A stretch of DNA of 64,000 nucleotides from Spirochaetota bacterium (GTDB lineage Bacteria > Spirochaetota > Spirochaetia > Treponematales > Rectinemataceae). Under the pieces are notes generated by a model. That model saw only the letters and a list, made by a program, of their open reading frames with translations, made no database searches and was not told where the DNA came from. Numbering within the stretch: position 1 is the stretch's first letter; each line of letters starts with the position of its first letter. Made by a program: the position numbers and the translations under genes. The stretch covers positions 95,913 to 159,912 of the forward strand of contig JAJUIB010000004.1 of assembly GCA_029265615.1 (NCBI GenBank), written 5' to 3'. This document shows, piece after piece, positions 1 through 7,412 of this stretch.

Positions 1-263
1 CCCTCTGCCCTGGCCGTCTCGCGCGCTGCGTCGAGGAAGGGTCGGGTGAGGTCGATGCCGGTGACGCGATAGCCGCGCTTTGCAAGTTCGATCGTGTGCC
101 TGCCGGGTCCGCAGCATGCGTCGAGCACCGCGTCGCCCGGTTCAAGCCCCGCAAGGCGCTCAATTGCGTCAATGACATCAGGTGTCTCCGCCCAGCGCTT
201 TTCATCGAACATAAGCGGCGCATAGGCCGTCCAGAAGGATTCGTCTTCGAACCAGGCGCTCAC
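1..263 (-). CDS. Class I SAM-dependent methyltransferase, partial
   Basis: The minus-strand reading frame starts at a GTG (263) and runs off the left window edge, so about 87 N-terminal residues are seen. The SAM-binding motif I is clear (LDACCGPGRHT around residue 42), followed by GYRVTGIDLT, where the Asp ends strand beta-2 as in Rossmann methyltransferases. The N-terminus (ESFWTAYAPLMFDEKRW) resembles small ubiquinone/menaquinone-type methyltransferases of unknown substrate. The start lies one base after the stop of the upstream gene, so the two are co-transcribed and the start is probably translationally coupled. The substrate cannot be inferred; the C-terminal half is outside the window. 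Confidence 0.85.
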   Translation of the reverse strand, partial: MSAWFEDESFWTAYAPLMFDEKRWAETPDVIDAIERLAGLEPGDAVLDACCGPGRHTIELAKRGYRVTGIDLTRPFLDAARETARAE

Positions 264-264
264 G

Positions 265-633
265 CTAGATGGCTCCGTGGTCGACGACAAGCGTCAGCAC
301 GTAGGACAGAAGATCGAGGTCTATCTCCCCCTGCTCGAGGGTGATCGCGTCCCGTATCTCCGTCCACTCATCGCGGGAAAAGGGCGTGCCGTCATAGTCC
401 ATGAGAAGGAGACTGCCGACGCCCGATAGCCAGGCGAGCGCGCGCTCCTCGCCTTTCTGCCACTTGCTGAGGAAGGCGGTGAAGAGGTCGGCGAGCGTCT
501 CCTGGGGGACGGTCCGCGCGAAGGAGCCGTAAAAAAAGGCACGGATCGCCTCAAGGCGCGCTGTTTCCGTGCCTGAGCCCACCCGGGCGAGCGCAAGATC
601 GAGATCGGAGCGGAACTTTTCGGTAACTTGCAT
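265..633 (-). CDS. Conserved-looking hypothetical protein, 122 aa
   Basis: This is a soluble, acidic, mostly helical 122-residue protein that I do not recognise. No signal peptide or membrane segment is visible. The longer open frame upstream (to 879) runs antiparallel inside the CPBP protease gene and is rejected. The ATG at 633 is preferred because a TATACT -10 hexamer lies 7 nt upstream with a TGGCCA-like -35 18 bp further, the same near-leaderless arrangement seen at other genes here. The stop is one base before the GTG of the methyltransferase, so the two form a small operon. No function is proposed. Confidence 0.6.
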   Translation of the reverse strand: MQVTEKFRSDLDLALARVGSGTETARLEAIRAFFYGSFARTVPQETLADLFTAFLSKWQKGEERALAWLSGVGSLLLMDYDGTPFSRDEWTEIRDAITLEQGEIDLDLLSYVLTLVVDHGAI

Positions 634-640
634 GCCCTTG

Positions 641-670
641 AGTATAGTCCGCGCGGCGCTCACTTGGCCA
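641..670 (-). promoter_or_regulatory. Predicted near-leaderless promoter
   Basis: On the minus strand a TATACT (641-646) sits 7 nt before the ATG at 633. An 18-bp spacer separates it from TGGCCA (665-670). Transcription would begin within a base or two of the start codon; no Shine-Dalgarno is present. Confidence 0.4.
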
Positions 671-680
671 GGGCCCTGCT

Positions 681-1397
681 TTAAGCGCCCATATAGAGCG
701 CTGCGGTGAGGACGCACAGGTCGTAGAGCGCGTGTCCGAGGGCAATTTCGTGGAAATTCCGCCCCTTTTCCCAGCGATAGGCGAACCATGCGCCAAGGAG
801 GCTCGCGCCGAAAAGGCCAGCGAGACCCTGGAGCCCATGCGCGCCGCCGAAGAGGAGCGAAGAGACCGCCAGTGCCCAAGGGGGGGGTAAGCCTGCCTGC
901 TTGAGCCGCCGCATGAGGTAGACCCGAAAGAACAGCTCTTCGCCGTAGCCCACCGCAAGCGCCGAGAGGGCAAGCGCGACGAGCGCGAGGGGAAGGGGAA
1001 AAGGAGGCCGCGCAAGCGAGGACAAAAGGGGGTTATGCATCGGCGCGCCCGCAAGGCTCCCTGCGAGGCTCATAAGCGCGATGATGCCGATTCCCGCCGC
1101 TGCGGTCAAAAGAGCGCGCATCGCGTCGTGGGCGCGAAGCCGCCCGATGCCGAAGGCCGAAAGCCCCTCGGCGCGGTCCATGATGTAGGCAAGGAGAAGC
1201 GCGCGCGGCACGAGCTCGAGGAGGAGGGTGAGGGTGTAGCGCGGGTCGCCGAATTCCGCTAGGGGCGAAGTGCTTGCCGCGGGGAGATATGCGGGAAGCC
1301 AAAATGCCGCGAACACGAGGCAGGCCTCGCGCAAAGGATACGCCTGAGCGTTTTTTGCGGAAGGAGCGGGGTCGAGCCCCGGGCAGACATCACTCAT
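681..1397 (-). CDS. CPBP-family intramembrane metalloprotease (CAAX protease/bacteriocin-processing type)
   Basis: A 238-residue polytopic membrane protein. It carries the CPBP signature: Glu-Glu at 153-154 with Arg158 (EELFFR), FxxxH ending at His187 (FGGAHG) and a final His222 (HALYD). These residues form the intramembrane metal site of Rce1-like proteases. I chose the ATG at 1397 because AGAAAGGA precedes it at a good distance; the ATG at 1454 would add a Lys/Thr-rich tail and overlap the divergent PilZ promoter. The family includes prenyl-protein and bacteriocin-immunity proteases, but bacterial members mostly have unknown substrates. It may be co-transcribed with the downstream 122-aa gene, though that gene has its own promoter-like site. 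Confidence 0.85.
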   Translation of the reverse strand: MSDVCPGLDPAPSAKNAQAYPLREACLVFAAFWLPAYLPAASTSPLAEFGDPRYTLTLLLELVPRALLLAYIMDRAEGLSAFGIGRLRAHDAMRALLTAAAGIGIIALMSLAGSLAGAPMHNPLLSSLARPPFPLPLALVALALSALAVGYGEELFFRVYLMRRLKQAGLPPPWALAVSSLLFGGAHGLQGLAGLFGASLLGAWFAYRWEKGRNFHEIALGHALYDLCVLTAALYMGA

Positions 1398-1434
1398 CGT
1401 CGTTCCTTTCTCGGGTTTTGCACACCCTTGCGTT

Positions 1435-1462
1435 TTGACGCTCCCGCGTTTCATTGTATAAT
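1435..1462 (+). promoter_or_regulatory. Sigma-70-type promoter for the PilZ gene
   Basis: TTGACG (1435-1440), 16-bp spacer, TATAAT (1457-1462). The leader to the ATG at 1508 is about 38 nt and holds GGAG just before the start. It lies between the divergent CPBP and PilZ genes. Confidence 0.65.
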
Positions 1463-1507
1463 GAAGTCCACGCCGCTGTGCGACGCAACTTTCACGACGG
1501 AGCGCCC

Positions 1508-2557
1508 ATGCCGATCCTGCTCGCGGCCATCGTCTTTGTCCTCGCCCTCGTTTCGCTTTCCCTGCTTGCGAAGGGCGGCAAGCGCTATTCCTGGTTCGAG
1601 TTTTTCCTCAAGGCCCGGGACGCAGGCTTCACTCTAGCCGAGACGCGGTTTTTCCGCGAGACCGCCCTCGAGCTCCGCCTCGCCGATCCGACAAACGTGT
1701 TCTGGTCGCCCCGCGACCTCGACCGCGCGATCGCGCGTCTCGTCGAGCGCCTTGCCGCCGATGGGCGCGAAAGGACGCGCGAGGGCATCGCCTTCATGGA
1801 CAAGGTGTACGCGCTAAGACGCAGGATCGAGTTCGATCAGCCGCGCTACACCCATGGCATACGTTCCTCGCGTCAGATCTCGCACGGTCAACGGCTCCGC
1901 CTCCTCGTGCACGGGCTCGGGGTATTCGGCTCCACGGTGATCGACAACAACGGTCGGTTTCTCGTCCTCTCCTATCCCTCGGGCGCGCGGGTACCCAAGG
2001 ATTTCATCTGGAAGGGCAAAAAAATCTCGGTGTATTTCTGGCGCCGCGACGACGCAGGCTATGTGTTCGACACCTATGTGATCGATGATCTCCGCATCCG
2101 CAATGTGCCCGTTCTGCACGCCGCGCATTCGGAATCCCTCCTTCGCACGCAGAAGCGGAAGTCGGTGCGCAGCCGGACGAGCATCCCCGCCTATCTCTAT
2201 CTCCTTAAGCGCATCGAGGGGGCCTTTGAAAAGCCCGAGCGTGAGCCGGGCCTCCGGAGCCGCGTGGACGACTTGTCCGAGGACGGCTTTGCGGTGACCA
2301 TCGGGGGCAGAGCCAAGCCGGGCCTCCAGGTTAAGGTGCAGTTTTCGCTCGAGGGGCGACAGATCGTGATGAGCGGCATCGTGCGGAACGTCGATTACGA
2401 TGTCGAAAAAAACCGCTCGACGCTCCATGTCGAGGCGGTTCAGCCGAGTCCGCGCACGCGCAACGCGATACGTTCTTATGTATATAGGATCCGTGCCGAA
2501 AATGGCAGTTCCGCCCTTGCGTCTCAATCAGGCGGGGCGGAGGGGGGCGTCATATGA
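1508..2557 (+). CDS. YcgR-like PilZ-domain protein with N-terminal membrane anchor
   Basis: A 349-residue predicted c-di-GMP receptor. Residues 3-20 form one membrane helix. A YcgR-like N-domain (PilZN) spans about 120-205 and begins with GQRLRLLV. The C-terminal PilZ domain has the basic RKSVRSR segment (about 217-223) and the second motif DLSEDG (255-260), matching RxxxR and (D/N)xSxxG, the two ligand-binding motifs. YcgR proteins act on the flagellar motor in other bacteria; a link to motility is inferred and is consistent with the chemotaxis operon in the same region. The start at 1508 is preferred over 1454 because GGAG precedes it and the hydrophobic segment then starts directly after Met. 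It overlaps the next gene by 4 nt (ATGA). Confidence 0.8.
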   Translation: MPILLAAIVFVLALVSLSLLAKGGKRYSWFEFFLKARDAGFTLAETRFFRETALELRLADPTNVFWSPRDLDRAIARLVERLAADGRERTREGIAFMDKVYALRRRIEFDQPRYTHGIRSSRQISHGQRLRLLVHGLGVFGSTVIDNNGRFLVLSYPSGARVPKDFIWKGKKISVYFWRRDDAGYVFDTYVIDDLRIRNVPVLHAAHSESLLRTQKRKSVRSRTSIPAYLYLLKRIEGAFEKPEREPGLRSRVDDLSEDGFAVTIGGRAKPGLQVKVQFSLEGRQIVMSGIVRNVDYDVEKNRSTLHVEAVQPSPRTRNAIRSYVYRIRAENGSSALASQSGGAEGGVI

Positions 2558-3765
2558 AGGGGGTCGGTTTGAATCGTCGTCTGTGTGCGCTTGGTGCGTG
2601 CTTCGCCTTCGCCTCCGTTCTCGCGCTCTCGGCCCAGGATAGAGGCTCGGTGCTCCTCACCTACCAGCGGAATTTTGTGCGTTCGAGCCTCGGCGCCAAG
2701 CTCGAGCTCCTTAAGGAGGCGGGTGCCCGCCCCGCCGTCGAGCTCGGTCCGCTCTATGACACGGCGCTCCGCTTCGCCGCGGAAAACGCGCCCCTCCTTG
2801 GGGTCGCGGACAGCCAGCTTCGCGAACTTGCGCTCGTTGCGGTGCTCAAGGCCGGCGAGGCGGCTTATTCTGAGTCGGCGGACAAGCTCTGGCGGCTCTT
2901 CGAGCTCTACGAGGGCGATGTCGAGCTTCGCGCGGCGGCGATCGGGGCCATCGGCGCCACGGGAGCGGGCAACGCGCCCATTATCGCGCGGGTCGGCGAA
3001 TATCTTGCGGGGCAGAATGCCCTGTTTCGGGCGGGGAGCCAGCCCGAGTATCCGACGCTCGAGGCGGCGGTGGATGCGCTTGGCCGCATCGGCGATGGGG
3101 CCTCCTTCCCGGTGCTCTTTTCGACCTATGTCGCCGGCTACAACCCCCGGGTGACGGCAAAGGCCTCGGCAGCGCTCGGCCGCATCAAGGGTGACTATGC
3201 GGGCTACCTCGCCAAGGTGCTTGCGATGAGCTCGCCGCTTGAAAAGGCCGCGGCCCTCAAGGCCGGCCTTGAGAACCCCGCCTTCGGTCCCGAGGAGCGG
3301 GGAGGGCTTGCGGAGGCGGCTCTTGCCGCCGGTTTAAGTTGGCCGGGGGGGCCCGCGTACGAGGCGCAGGCGATCCGCGAACTCAATCTCAGAGCGGTGC
3401 GCACGATCCGCGAACTCGCCTGGCAGCGCGCATCTCCCCTCGTGCTGCGCTACTTCCGTGCGCTTCTTGCGGAGTATGCGCGCGGCGCCGCGCCGCGGTC
3501 CGATCTTGTGGAGACAATCGCGTGCCTTGGCGCCATGGGTTCCGCGGAAGCCGCGCAGGCGCTCGCGATTCAGCTACAACTCATCAATGCACAGACCGAG
3601 CTCGGCGGTTCTTTCGATGAGGAGATTATCCTTGCGACCATCGAGGCGCTCGGCGCGCTCGGCGACAAGGTCGCCTTCGACTATCTTTTGTATGTGGGCT
3701 ACCTCCGCTATCCGGACAACGTGAAACGCGCCGCAAAGGAGGCGCTCCAGCGGCTTAAGTGGTAA
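2554..3765 (+). CDS. Secreted HEAT-repeat protein
   Basis: A 403-residue protein with an N-terminal signal peptide (hydrophobic stretch at about 10-25, likely cut after ALSAQ). The rest is alpha-helical with repeating units such as AAIGAIGATG, AVDALGRIGD, ASAALGRIKG and IEALGALGDK, which are HEAT/PBS-lyase-like repeats. Such repeats make protein-protein scaffolds, here probably periplasmic. The ATG overlaps the stop of the PilZ gene (ATGA), so the two are translationally coupled and probably act in one process. No enzymatic motif is visible. Partner unknown. Confidence 0.75.
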   Translation: MKGVGLNRRLCALGACFAFASVLALSAQDRGSVLLTYQRNFVRSSLGAKLELLKEAGARPAVELGPLYDTALRFAAENAPLLGVADSQLRELALVAVLKAGEAAYSESADKLWRLFELYEGDVELRAAAIGAIGATGAGNAPIIARVGEYLAGQNALFRAGSQPEYPTLEAAVDALGRIGDGASFPVLFSTYVAGYNPRVTAKASAALGRIKGDYAGYLAKVLAMSSPLEKAAALKAGLENPAFGPEERGGLAEAALAAGLSWPGGPAYEAQAIRELNLRAVRTIRELAWQRASPLVLRYFRALLAEYARGAAPRSDLVETIACLGAMGSAEAAQALAIQLQLINAQTELGGSFDEEIILATIEALGALGDKVAFDYLLYVGYLRYPDNVKRAAKEALQRLKW

Positions 3766-3839
3766 GCCGCCTTCCTTGCGCAGGCCTTGCGCGCTCGAAG
3801 CCTTTAGCGCGGTCTTCCGACCCCCAAGGGAGGCCATGT

Positions 3840-5459
3840 ATGCAACATCCTATCCCTGCACCTGAGCGGTTTTCGCCGCCCTGGGCATTCGCGCTCGGCC
3901 TTGCTGCGGGGTTTTATCCGCGCTTCCTTCCCCTCTGGTTCGTCCTCCTCGGCGCCGTCTTTGTGGCCGCATTCGCGGCCACACTGCGCGGCCTTTCTGG
4001 GCGGGGCGCAGGGCTTAAGGCCTGGCTTGCCGTGGCGCTCGCCTGCGGCCTTGCCCTTGGCGCGGGGCTGCGGCGCGACGAGGCGGGTAAGGCCGTGGCG
4101 CCGCTTCCCCGCGGCGATCTTGCTGTGACCGGCCTTTGGGGAAGGCTCCATGCGGATGCCGCACGTGGCGCTGGCGGCCTCTGGCGCTACCCGCTTGCAC
4201 TCGAAGGGCTTAAGCTTGCCGCGCCGGGGCTCCGGGGGAGCGTGTCGGCCCGCGGCCGGGTGACGCTGCTCGTGCGGCCGTCCGCGGGGGAAAGCGTTCG
4301 CCGTGTAGGCGAGCGCCTCCAAGGCGAGCGCCTTGCATGCGATGCTCAGCCTGCGCGGCCGCGCAAGGAGGAGGCCGCGCCGCAAGGGGCCGCGCCGCAA
4401 GGGGCCGCGCCTCCTGAGACGTCGCCGCACACGACACTGTTTTTCGCCGATGAGGCTAAGCTCGTCCGGCTTGACGATGAGGGCCGGGGACTCGCCCAAG
4501 GGCGCGCCCATGTGCGCGCCCTTGGACAGTGGAGGGCACGCCTGCGGACGGCTTTTCGAGATGCGCTTTCGCACGTGGGCGGGGACGAAGCGACCGCCGG
4601 CCTTCTTGTCGCCCTCCTCCTCGGCGACCGTACGGGGCTCGAACGCGACGAGGCGGCAGTCTGGAAACGCGCCGGCTGCGCCCACGTGCTTGCGCTTTCC
4701 GGCCAGCACCTTGCCCTCCTTGCCACTCTTGCCGCCGCGCTCTGCCGACCGCTCTGCGGACCGCGACGCGCCCGCGGCCTTGCGCTCCTCTGTGCCGCCG
4801 CCTTTGTCTTTGTTGCGGGCTTAAGCCCCTCCCTTCTCCGTTCGCTCCTCATGTATGGCATTGGTGTCTGTGCGTTTTTCGCCGATCGGCCCGTCGAGGG
4901 GCGCACCACGCTTGCCCTGGCCTTTGCCATAGCCCTCCCCCTCGACCCGGAGGCGGCGCGCGGGCTTTCGTTCTGCCTTTCCTATCTCGCCCTCGCAGGC
5001 CTTGTTGTCTTTGCCCCGCGCATCGAGTTCGCCCTGCGGCCTTGGCTGCCGCCTGCACTTGCCACGGCGCTTGCGGCGAGCCTTGGCGCCCAGCTTGCGA
5101 CCGGCGCGCTCCTCGCTCTGGTCTTTGGCGCTCTGCAGCCCATCGGCATTGTCGCCTCGATTGCCACGGCACCGCTGGTCGCGGCCTTTCTCTGGTGGGG
5201 GCTGTGTGCAGGGCTATCGGTCGGCCTCGTCCCCCGACTTGCGCCGCTTGTCGTGGGTGTATCGCGCTTCATCTATCGTCTGCTCGCGGGCGCTGTCAGC
5301 CTGTTTGCGGCAGCGCCGCCGCTTGTGCTTCCAGGAAGGAGTGCCGCGTTTGCGGCGGCGGTCGTTGTCCTTGTCGCCTGCCTCGTGTATGCTCTGCCCC
5401 ATGTCCGATACCGGCTCTGGCTTCGTTCCCGGCAGTGTGGGGACGAGACCCGCCTATGA
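3840..5459 (+). CDS. comEC: ComEC/Rec2-type competence channel, short form
   Basis: A 539-residue polytopic membrane protein. N-terminal helices and a soluble segment (about 100-225, DUF4131-like) precede the competence domain, whose hallmark GCAHVLALSGQHL lies near 279-292, followed by more transmembrane helices to the C-terminus. ComEC forms the inner-membrane DNA channel in natural transformation. Full-length ComEC proteins carry a C-terminal metallo-beta-lactamase domain (total 700-800 aa); this one ends after the membrane part and has no HxHxDH motif. The start at 3840 follows GGGAGG with 6-nt spacing; a nearby ATG (3836) is out of frame. It overlaps rsmA by 59 nt. Whether it mediates uptake is untested. 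Confidence 0.85.
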   Translation: MQHPIPAPERFSPPWAFALGLAAGFYPRFLPLWFVLLGAVFVAAFAATLRGLSGRGAGLKAWLAVALACGLALGAGLRRDEAGKAVAPLPRGDLAVTGLWGRLHADAARGAGGLWRYPLALEGLKLAAPGLRGSVSARGRVTLLVRPSAGESVRRVGERLQGERLACDAQPARPRKEEAAPQGAAPQGAAPPETSPHTTLFFADEAKLVRLDDEGRGLAQGRAHVRALGQWRARLRTAFRDALSHVGGDEATAGLLVALLLGDRTGLERDEAAVWKRAGCAHVLALSGQHLALLATLAAALCRPLCGPRRARGLALLCAAAFVFVAGLSPSLLRSLLMYGIGVCAFFADRPVEGRTTLALAFAIALPLDPEAARGLSFCLSYLALAGLVVFAPRIEFALRPWLPPALATALAASLGAQLATGALLALVFGALQPIGIVASIATAPLVAAFLWWGLCAGLSVGLVPRLAPLVVGVSRFIYRLLAGAVSLFAAAPPLVLPGRSAAFAAAVVVLVACLVYALPHVRYRLWLRSRQCGDETRL

Positions 5460-6330
5460 TTCGCCCGCAGCGCTCCGCGCCCTCCTCGAGGCGGAAGGGC
5501 TTGCCATGTCCAAGCGGCTTGGGCAGAACTTCCTGGTGAGTCCGCGCGCCCGGGAGCGCGTTTTTGCGGCCCTTCGCGACCTTGTGCCCGAACTGGGGCC
5601 TCGGGCGCGGCTCTGGGAAATCGGACCCGGCATCGGGGCGATGACCGCGATGGCCCTCGATGCGGGCTTCGAGGTCGTCGCATTCGAGCTTGACCACGGG
5701 TTTTCGCGGTTACTTGGGCGCGTGTTCGCTGGCGAGGCAGGCTTTCGCCTTGTTGAAGGCGATTTTCTTAAGACCTGGAGCGGGGAGCTCGTAGTGAACG
5801 GCCCTCCCCTCGCGGTCTTCGGCAACCTTCCCTACAACGTGGCCAACGCGATGGTGGCCGCGCTTATCGAGCGCTATCCTGAGGCCGCCGGGCGGGCGGG
5901 ACCGCCCCCCATGGCTTTCACCGTGCAAAAAGAGGCCGCCCACCGTATCTGCGCGCGACCGGGATCGAAGGACTACTCGGCCTTTTCGGTGCTCTGCGCC
6001 TCCGCCTCTAGGCCGCGTCTTGCATTCGATCTTGCAGGTGCTTCGTTTTGGCCCGTGCCCAACGTGACAAGTTCGGTGGTGCTCCTTGCTCCGCGTGCCG
6101 ACCCCCTCGTCGCGGACGACCGACTTGGGTTTTCCGCCTTCGTGCGGGCGGCCTTCGCATCGCGGCGCAAAACGCTCAAGAACAACCTCAAGGCGGCGGG
6201 TTGTGATGAGGCGGCAGTCGAGGCCGCCCTTGCTGCCCTCGGGCATGCGCCTGCGGTCAGGGCCGAAGCGCTCAGCCCCGAGGAACTTGCGGCCCTCTAC
6301 GAACGGCTTGCCGAAAGGCGGAAGGCCTGA
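5401..6330 (+). CDS. rsmA: 16S rRNA adenine(1518/1519) dimethyltransferase RsmA (KsgA)
   Basis: 309 residues. The N-terminus has the typical KRLGQNFL segment. SAM motif I is LWEIGPGIGAMT (about 69-80), the acidic loop is VEGDFL, and motif IV is GNLPYNVAN (about 140-148), where NLPY is the catalytic signature of KsgA/Dim1 enzymes. The C-terminal domain (FASRRKTLKNNL) is also typical. It dimethylates two adjacent adenines in helix 45 of 16S rRNA during 30S maturation. The start lies inside the end of the ComEC gene; the helix LRALLEAEG before KRLGQNFL is expected in the family, which supports an upstream start. A GTG at 5437 is an alternative. Confidence 0.93.
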   Translation: MSDTGSGFVPGSVGTRPAYDSPAALRALLEAEGLAMSKRLGQNFLVSPRARERVFAALRDLVPELGPRARLWEIGPGIGAMTAMALDAGFEVVAFELDHGFSRLLGRVFAGEAGFRLVEGDFLKTWSGELVVNGPPLAVFGNLPYNVANAMVAALIERYPEAAGRAGPPPMAFTVQKEAAHRICARPGSKDYSAFSVLCASASRPRLAFDLAGASFWPVPNVTSSVVLLAPRADPLVADDRLGFSAFVRAAFASRRKTLKNNLKAAGCDEAAVEAALAALGHAPAVRAEALSPEELAALYERLAERRKA

Positions 6331-6383
6331 AGCCTCGCGCGCGTCCTATGCGCGTGTCCTATGCGCGTAGGACGCGCATGCAC

Positions 6384-6413
6384 TTGCCAACCCCCGGCGC
6401 CTCGCCCTATTAT
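6384..6413 (+). promoter_or_regulatory. Near-leaderless promoter of the bactofilin gene
   Basis: TTGCCA (6384-6389), 18-bp spacer, TATTAT (6408-6413), then 7 nt to the ATG. There is no Shine-Dalgarno. The same TTGCCA-18-TATnnT layout precedes the lipoprotein gene at 29266 on the other strand. Confidence 0.6.
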
Positions 6414-6420
6414 CAGGGCC

Positions 6421-6789
6421 ATGACCGACGTGCAGATTAGCGCGGTCGACGAGGAGCAGCTCGACACCATCCTCGCCGCCGATGTTGAGTTTTCCGGCTC
6501 GATGAGCCTCAAAAAGCCGTTCATGATCCGGGGCAGGGTGAACGGGGTGATCCGCTCCGAGAGCGAGCTCTATATCGATGAAAAGGCGGTGGTTGAGGCC
6601 GACATCAGGGCCGCCGTCGTTTCGGTGAAGGGGCGAGTGAAGGGCGACATTGCGGCGCGCGAGCGGGTCGAACTCTTTTCGACGGCTGCGGTCGACGGCG
6701 ATGTCGTTGCGCCGCAGGTGACGATGGAGACGGGCTGTCGCTTCAACGGCGCCTGCCGGATGAGCGCCCCTGATCCCGATGGCCGCTAA
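6421..6789 (+). CDS. Bactofilin
   Basis: A 122-residue protein made of short beta-strand repeats with regular hydrophobic/Gly spacing (FMIRGRVNGVIRSESELYID, VKGRVKGDIAAR, VDGDVVAP), the pattern of the bactofilin (DUF583) right-handed beta-helix. Bactofilins polymerise without nucleotide and act in cell shape, stalks or, in spirochaetes, wall patterning next to periplasmic flagella. The start is the ATG at 6421, just after a strong -10; the extra N-terminus of a longer frame is rejected. It overlaps the downstream TPR gene by 11 nt, so the two are coupled. Confidence 0.85.
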   Translation: MTDVQISAVDEEQLDTILAADVEFSGSMSLKKPFMIRGRVNGVIRSESELYIDEKAVVEADIRAAVVSVKGRVKGDIAARERVELFSTAAVDGDVVAPQVTMETGCRFNGACRMSAPDPDGR

Positions 6790-7411
6790 GGCGGCGTCCG
6801 CCCCGCGCAGGTTTGTCCTCGTCTGCGTGCTTCTTTTCGCGGCGGAGGGCTTGGCCGCCGAGCCTGAGGGGCTTTCGCTCTACCTTGCGGGGCGCTACGA
6901 GGATGCCCGTGCCGCAGCGCTCGAGGTGACGCGCGTGGAGCCTTCCAACACCGAGGCCTACCTCGTCTTGTGTTGGAGCCTCCTCGGCCTTGAACGCTGG
7001 GCGGATGCGGAGAACTACGCATCCAAGGCTTACGCCATCCGCCGCGACCCGCGCTTTCTCGAGGTGCTCGGCGAGACCGCCTACCGCCTTGGCCGCAACG
7101 AGGCGGCGCTCAAGCACTTCCAGGCCTATGTGAGTGCGATTCCCGAGGGGACGCGCGCCGGAACGGCCTACTATTACATGGGGGAGATTTACCTGCGCCT
7201 GGCGCGCTACGCGCACGCCGACATGGCCTTTACGGCGGCTCTCGGCTTTATTCCGGACAATCCTCGGTGGTGGGCACGCCTCGGCTATGCCCGCGAGCGG
7301 GCGGGCGAACTATCGTCCGCCCTGTCCGCCTACACGGAGGCGCTTCGCCTGGATCCCCGCCTCGAGGACGCCCGCCTCGGCAAAGAGCGTATTGCCTCCC
7401 GGGTGCGCTAA
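6779..7411 (+). CDS. Secreted TPR-repeat protein
   Basis: 210 residues with a signal peptide (hydrophobic residues 11-25, likely cleavage after GLAAE) and about four or five tetratricopeptide repeats across the rest, e.g. GRYEDARAAALEVTRVEPSN and GELSSALSAYTEALRLDPR. It is likely periplasmic and a protein-binding scaffold. The start lies inside the last codons of the bactofilin gene (11-nt overlap), suggesting shared expression. A joint role in envelope or shape assembly is an inference from this pairing only. Confidence 0.75.
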   Translation: MAAKAASAPRRFVLVCVLLFAAEGLAAEPEGLSLYLAGRYEDARAAALEVTRVEPSNTEAYLVLCWSLLGLERWADAENYASKAYAIRRDPRFLEVLGETAYRLGRNEAALKHFQAYVSAIPEGTRAGTAYYYMGEIYLRLARYAHADMAFTAALGFIPDNPRWWARLGYARERAGELSSALSAYTEALRLDPRLEDARLGKERIASRVR

Positions 7412-7412
7412 C

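Noticed and set aside
3804..4709. Minus-strand open frame of 301 codons opposite comEC
   Set aside because: Arg/Ala/Pro-rich composition typical of an out-of-frame shadow in GC-rich DNA; comEC motifs are on the plus strand.
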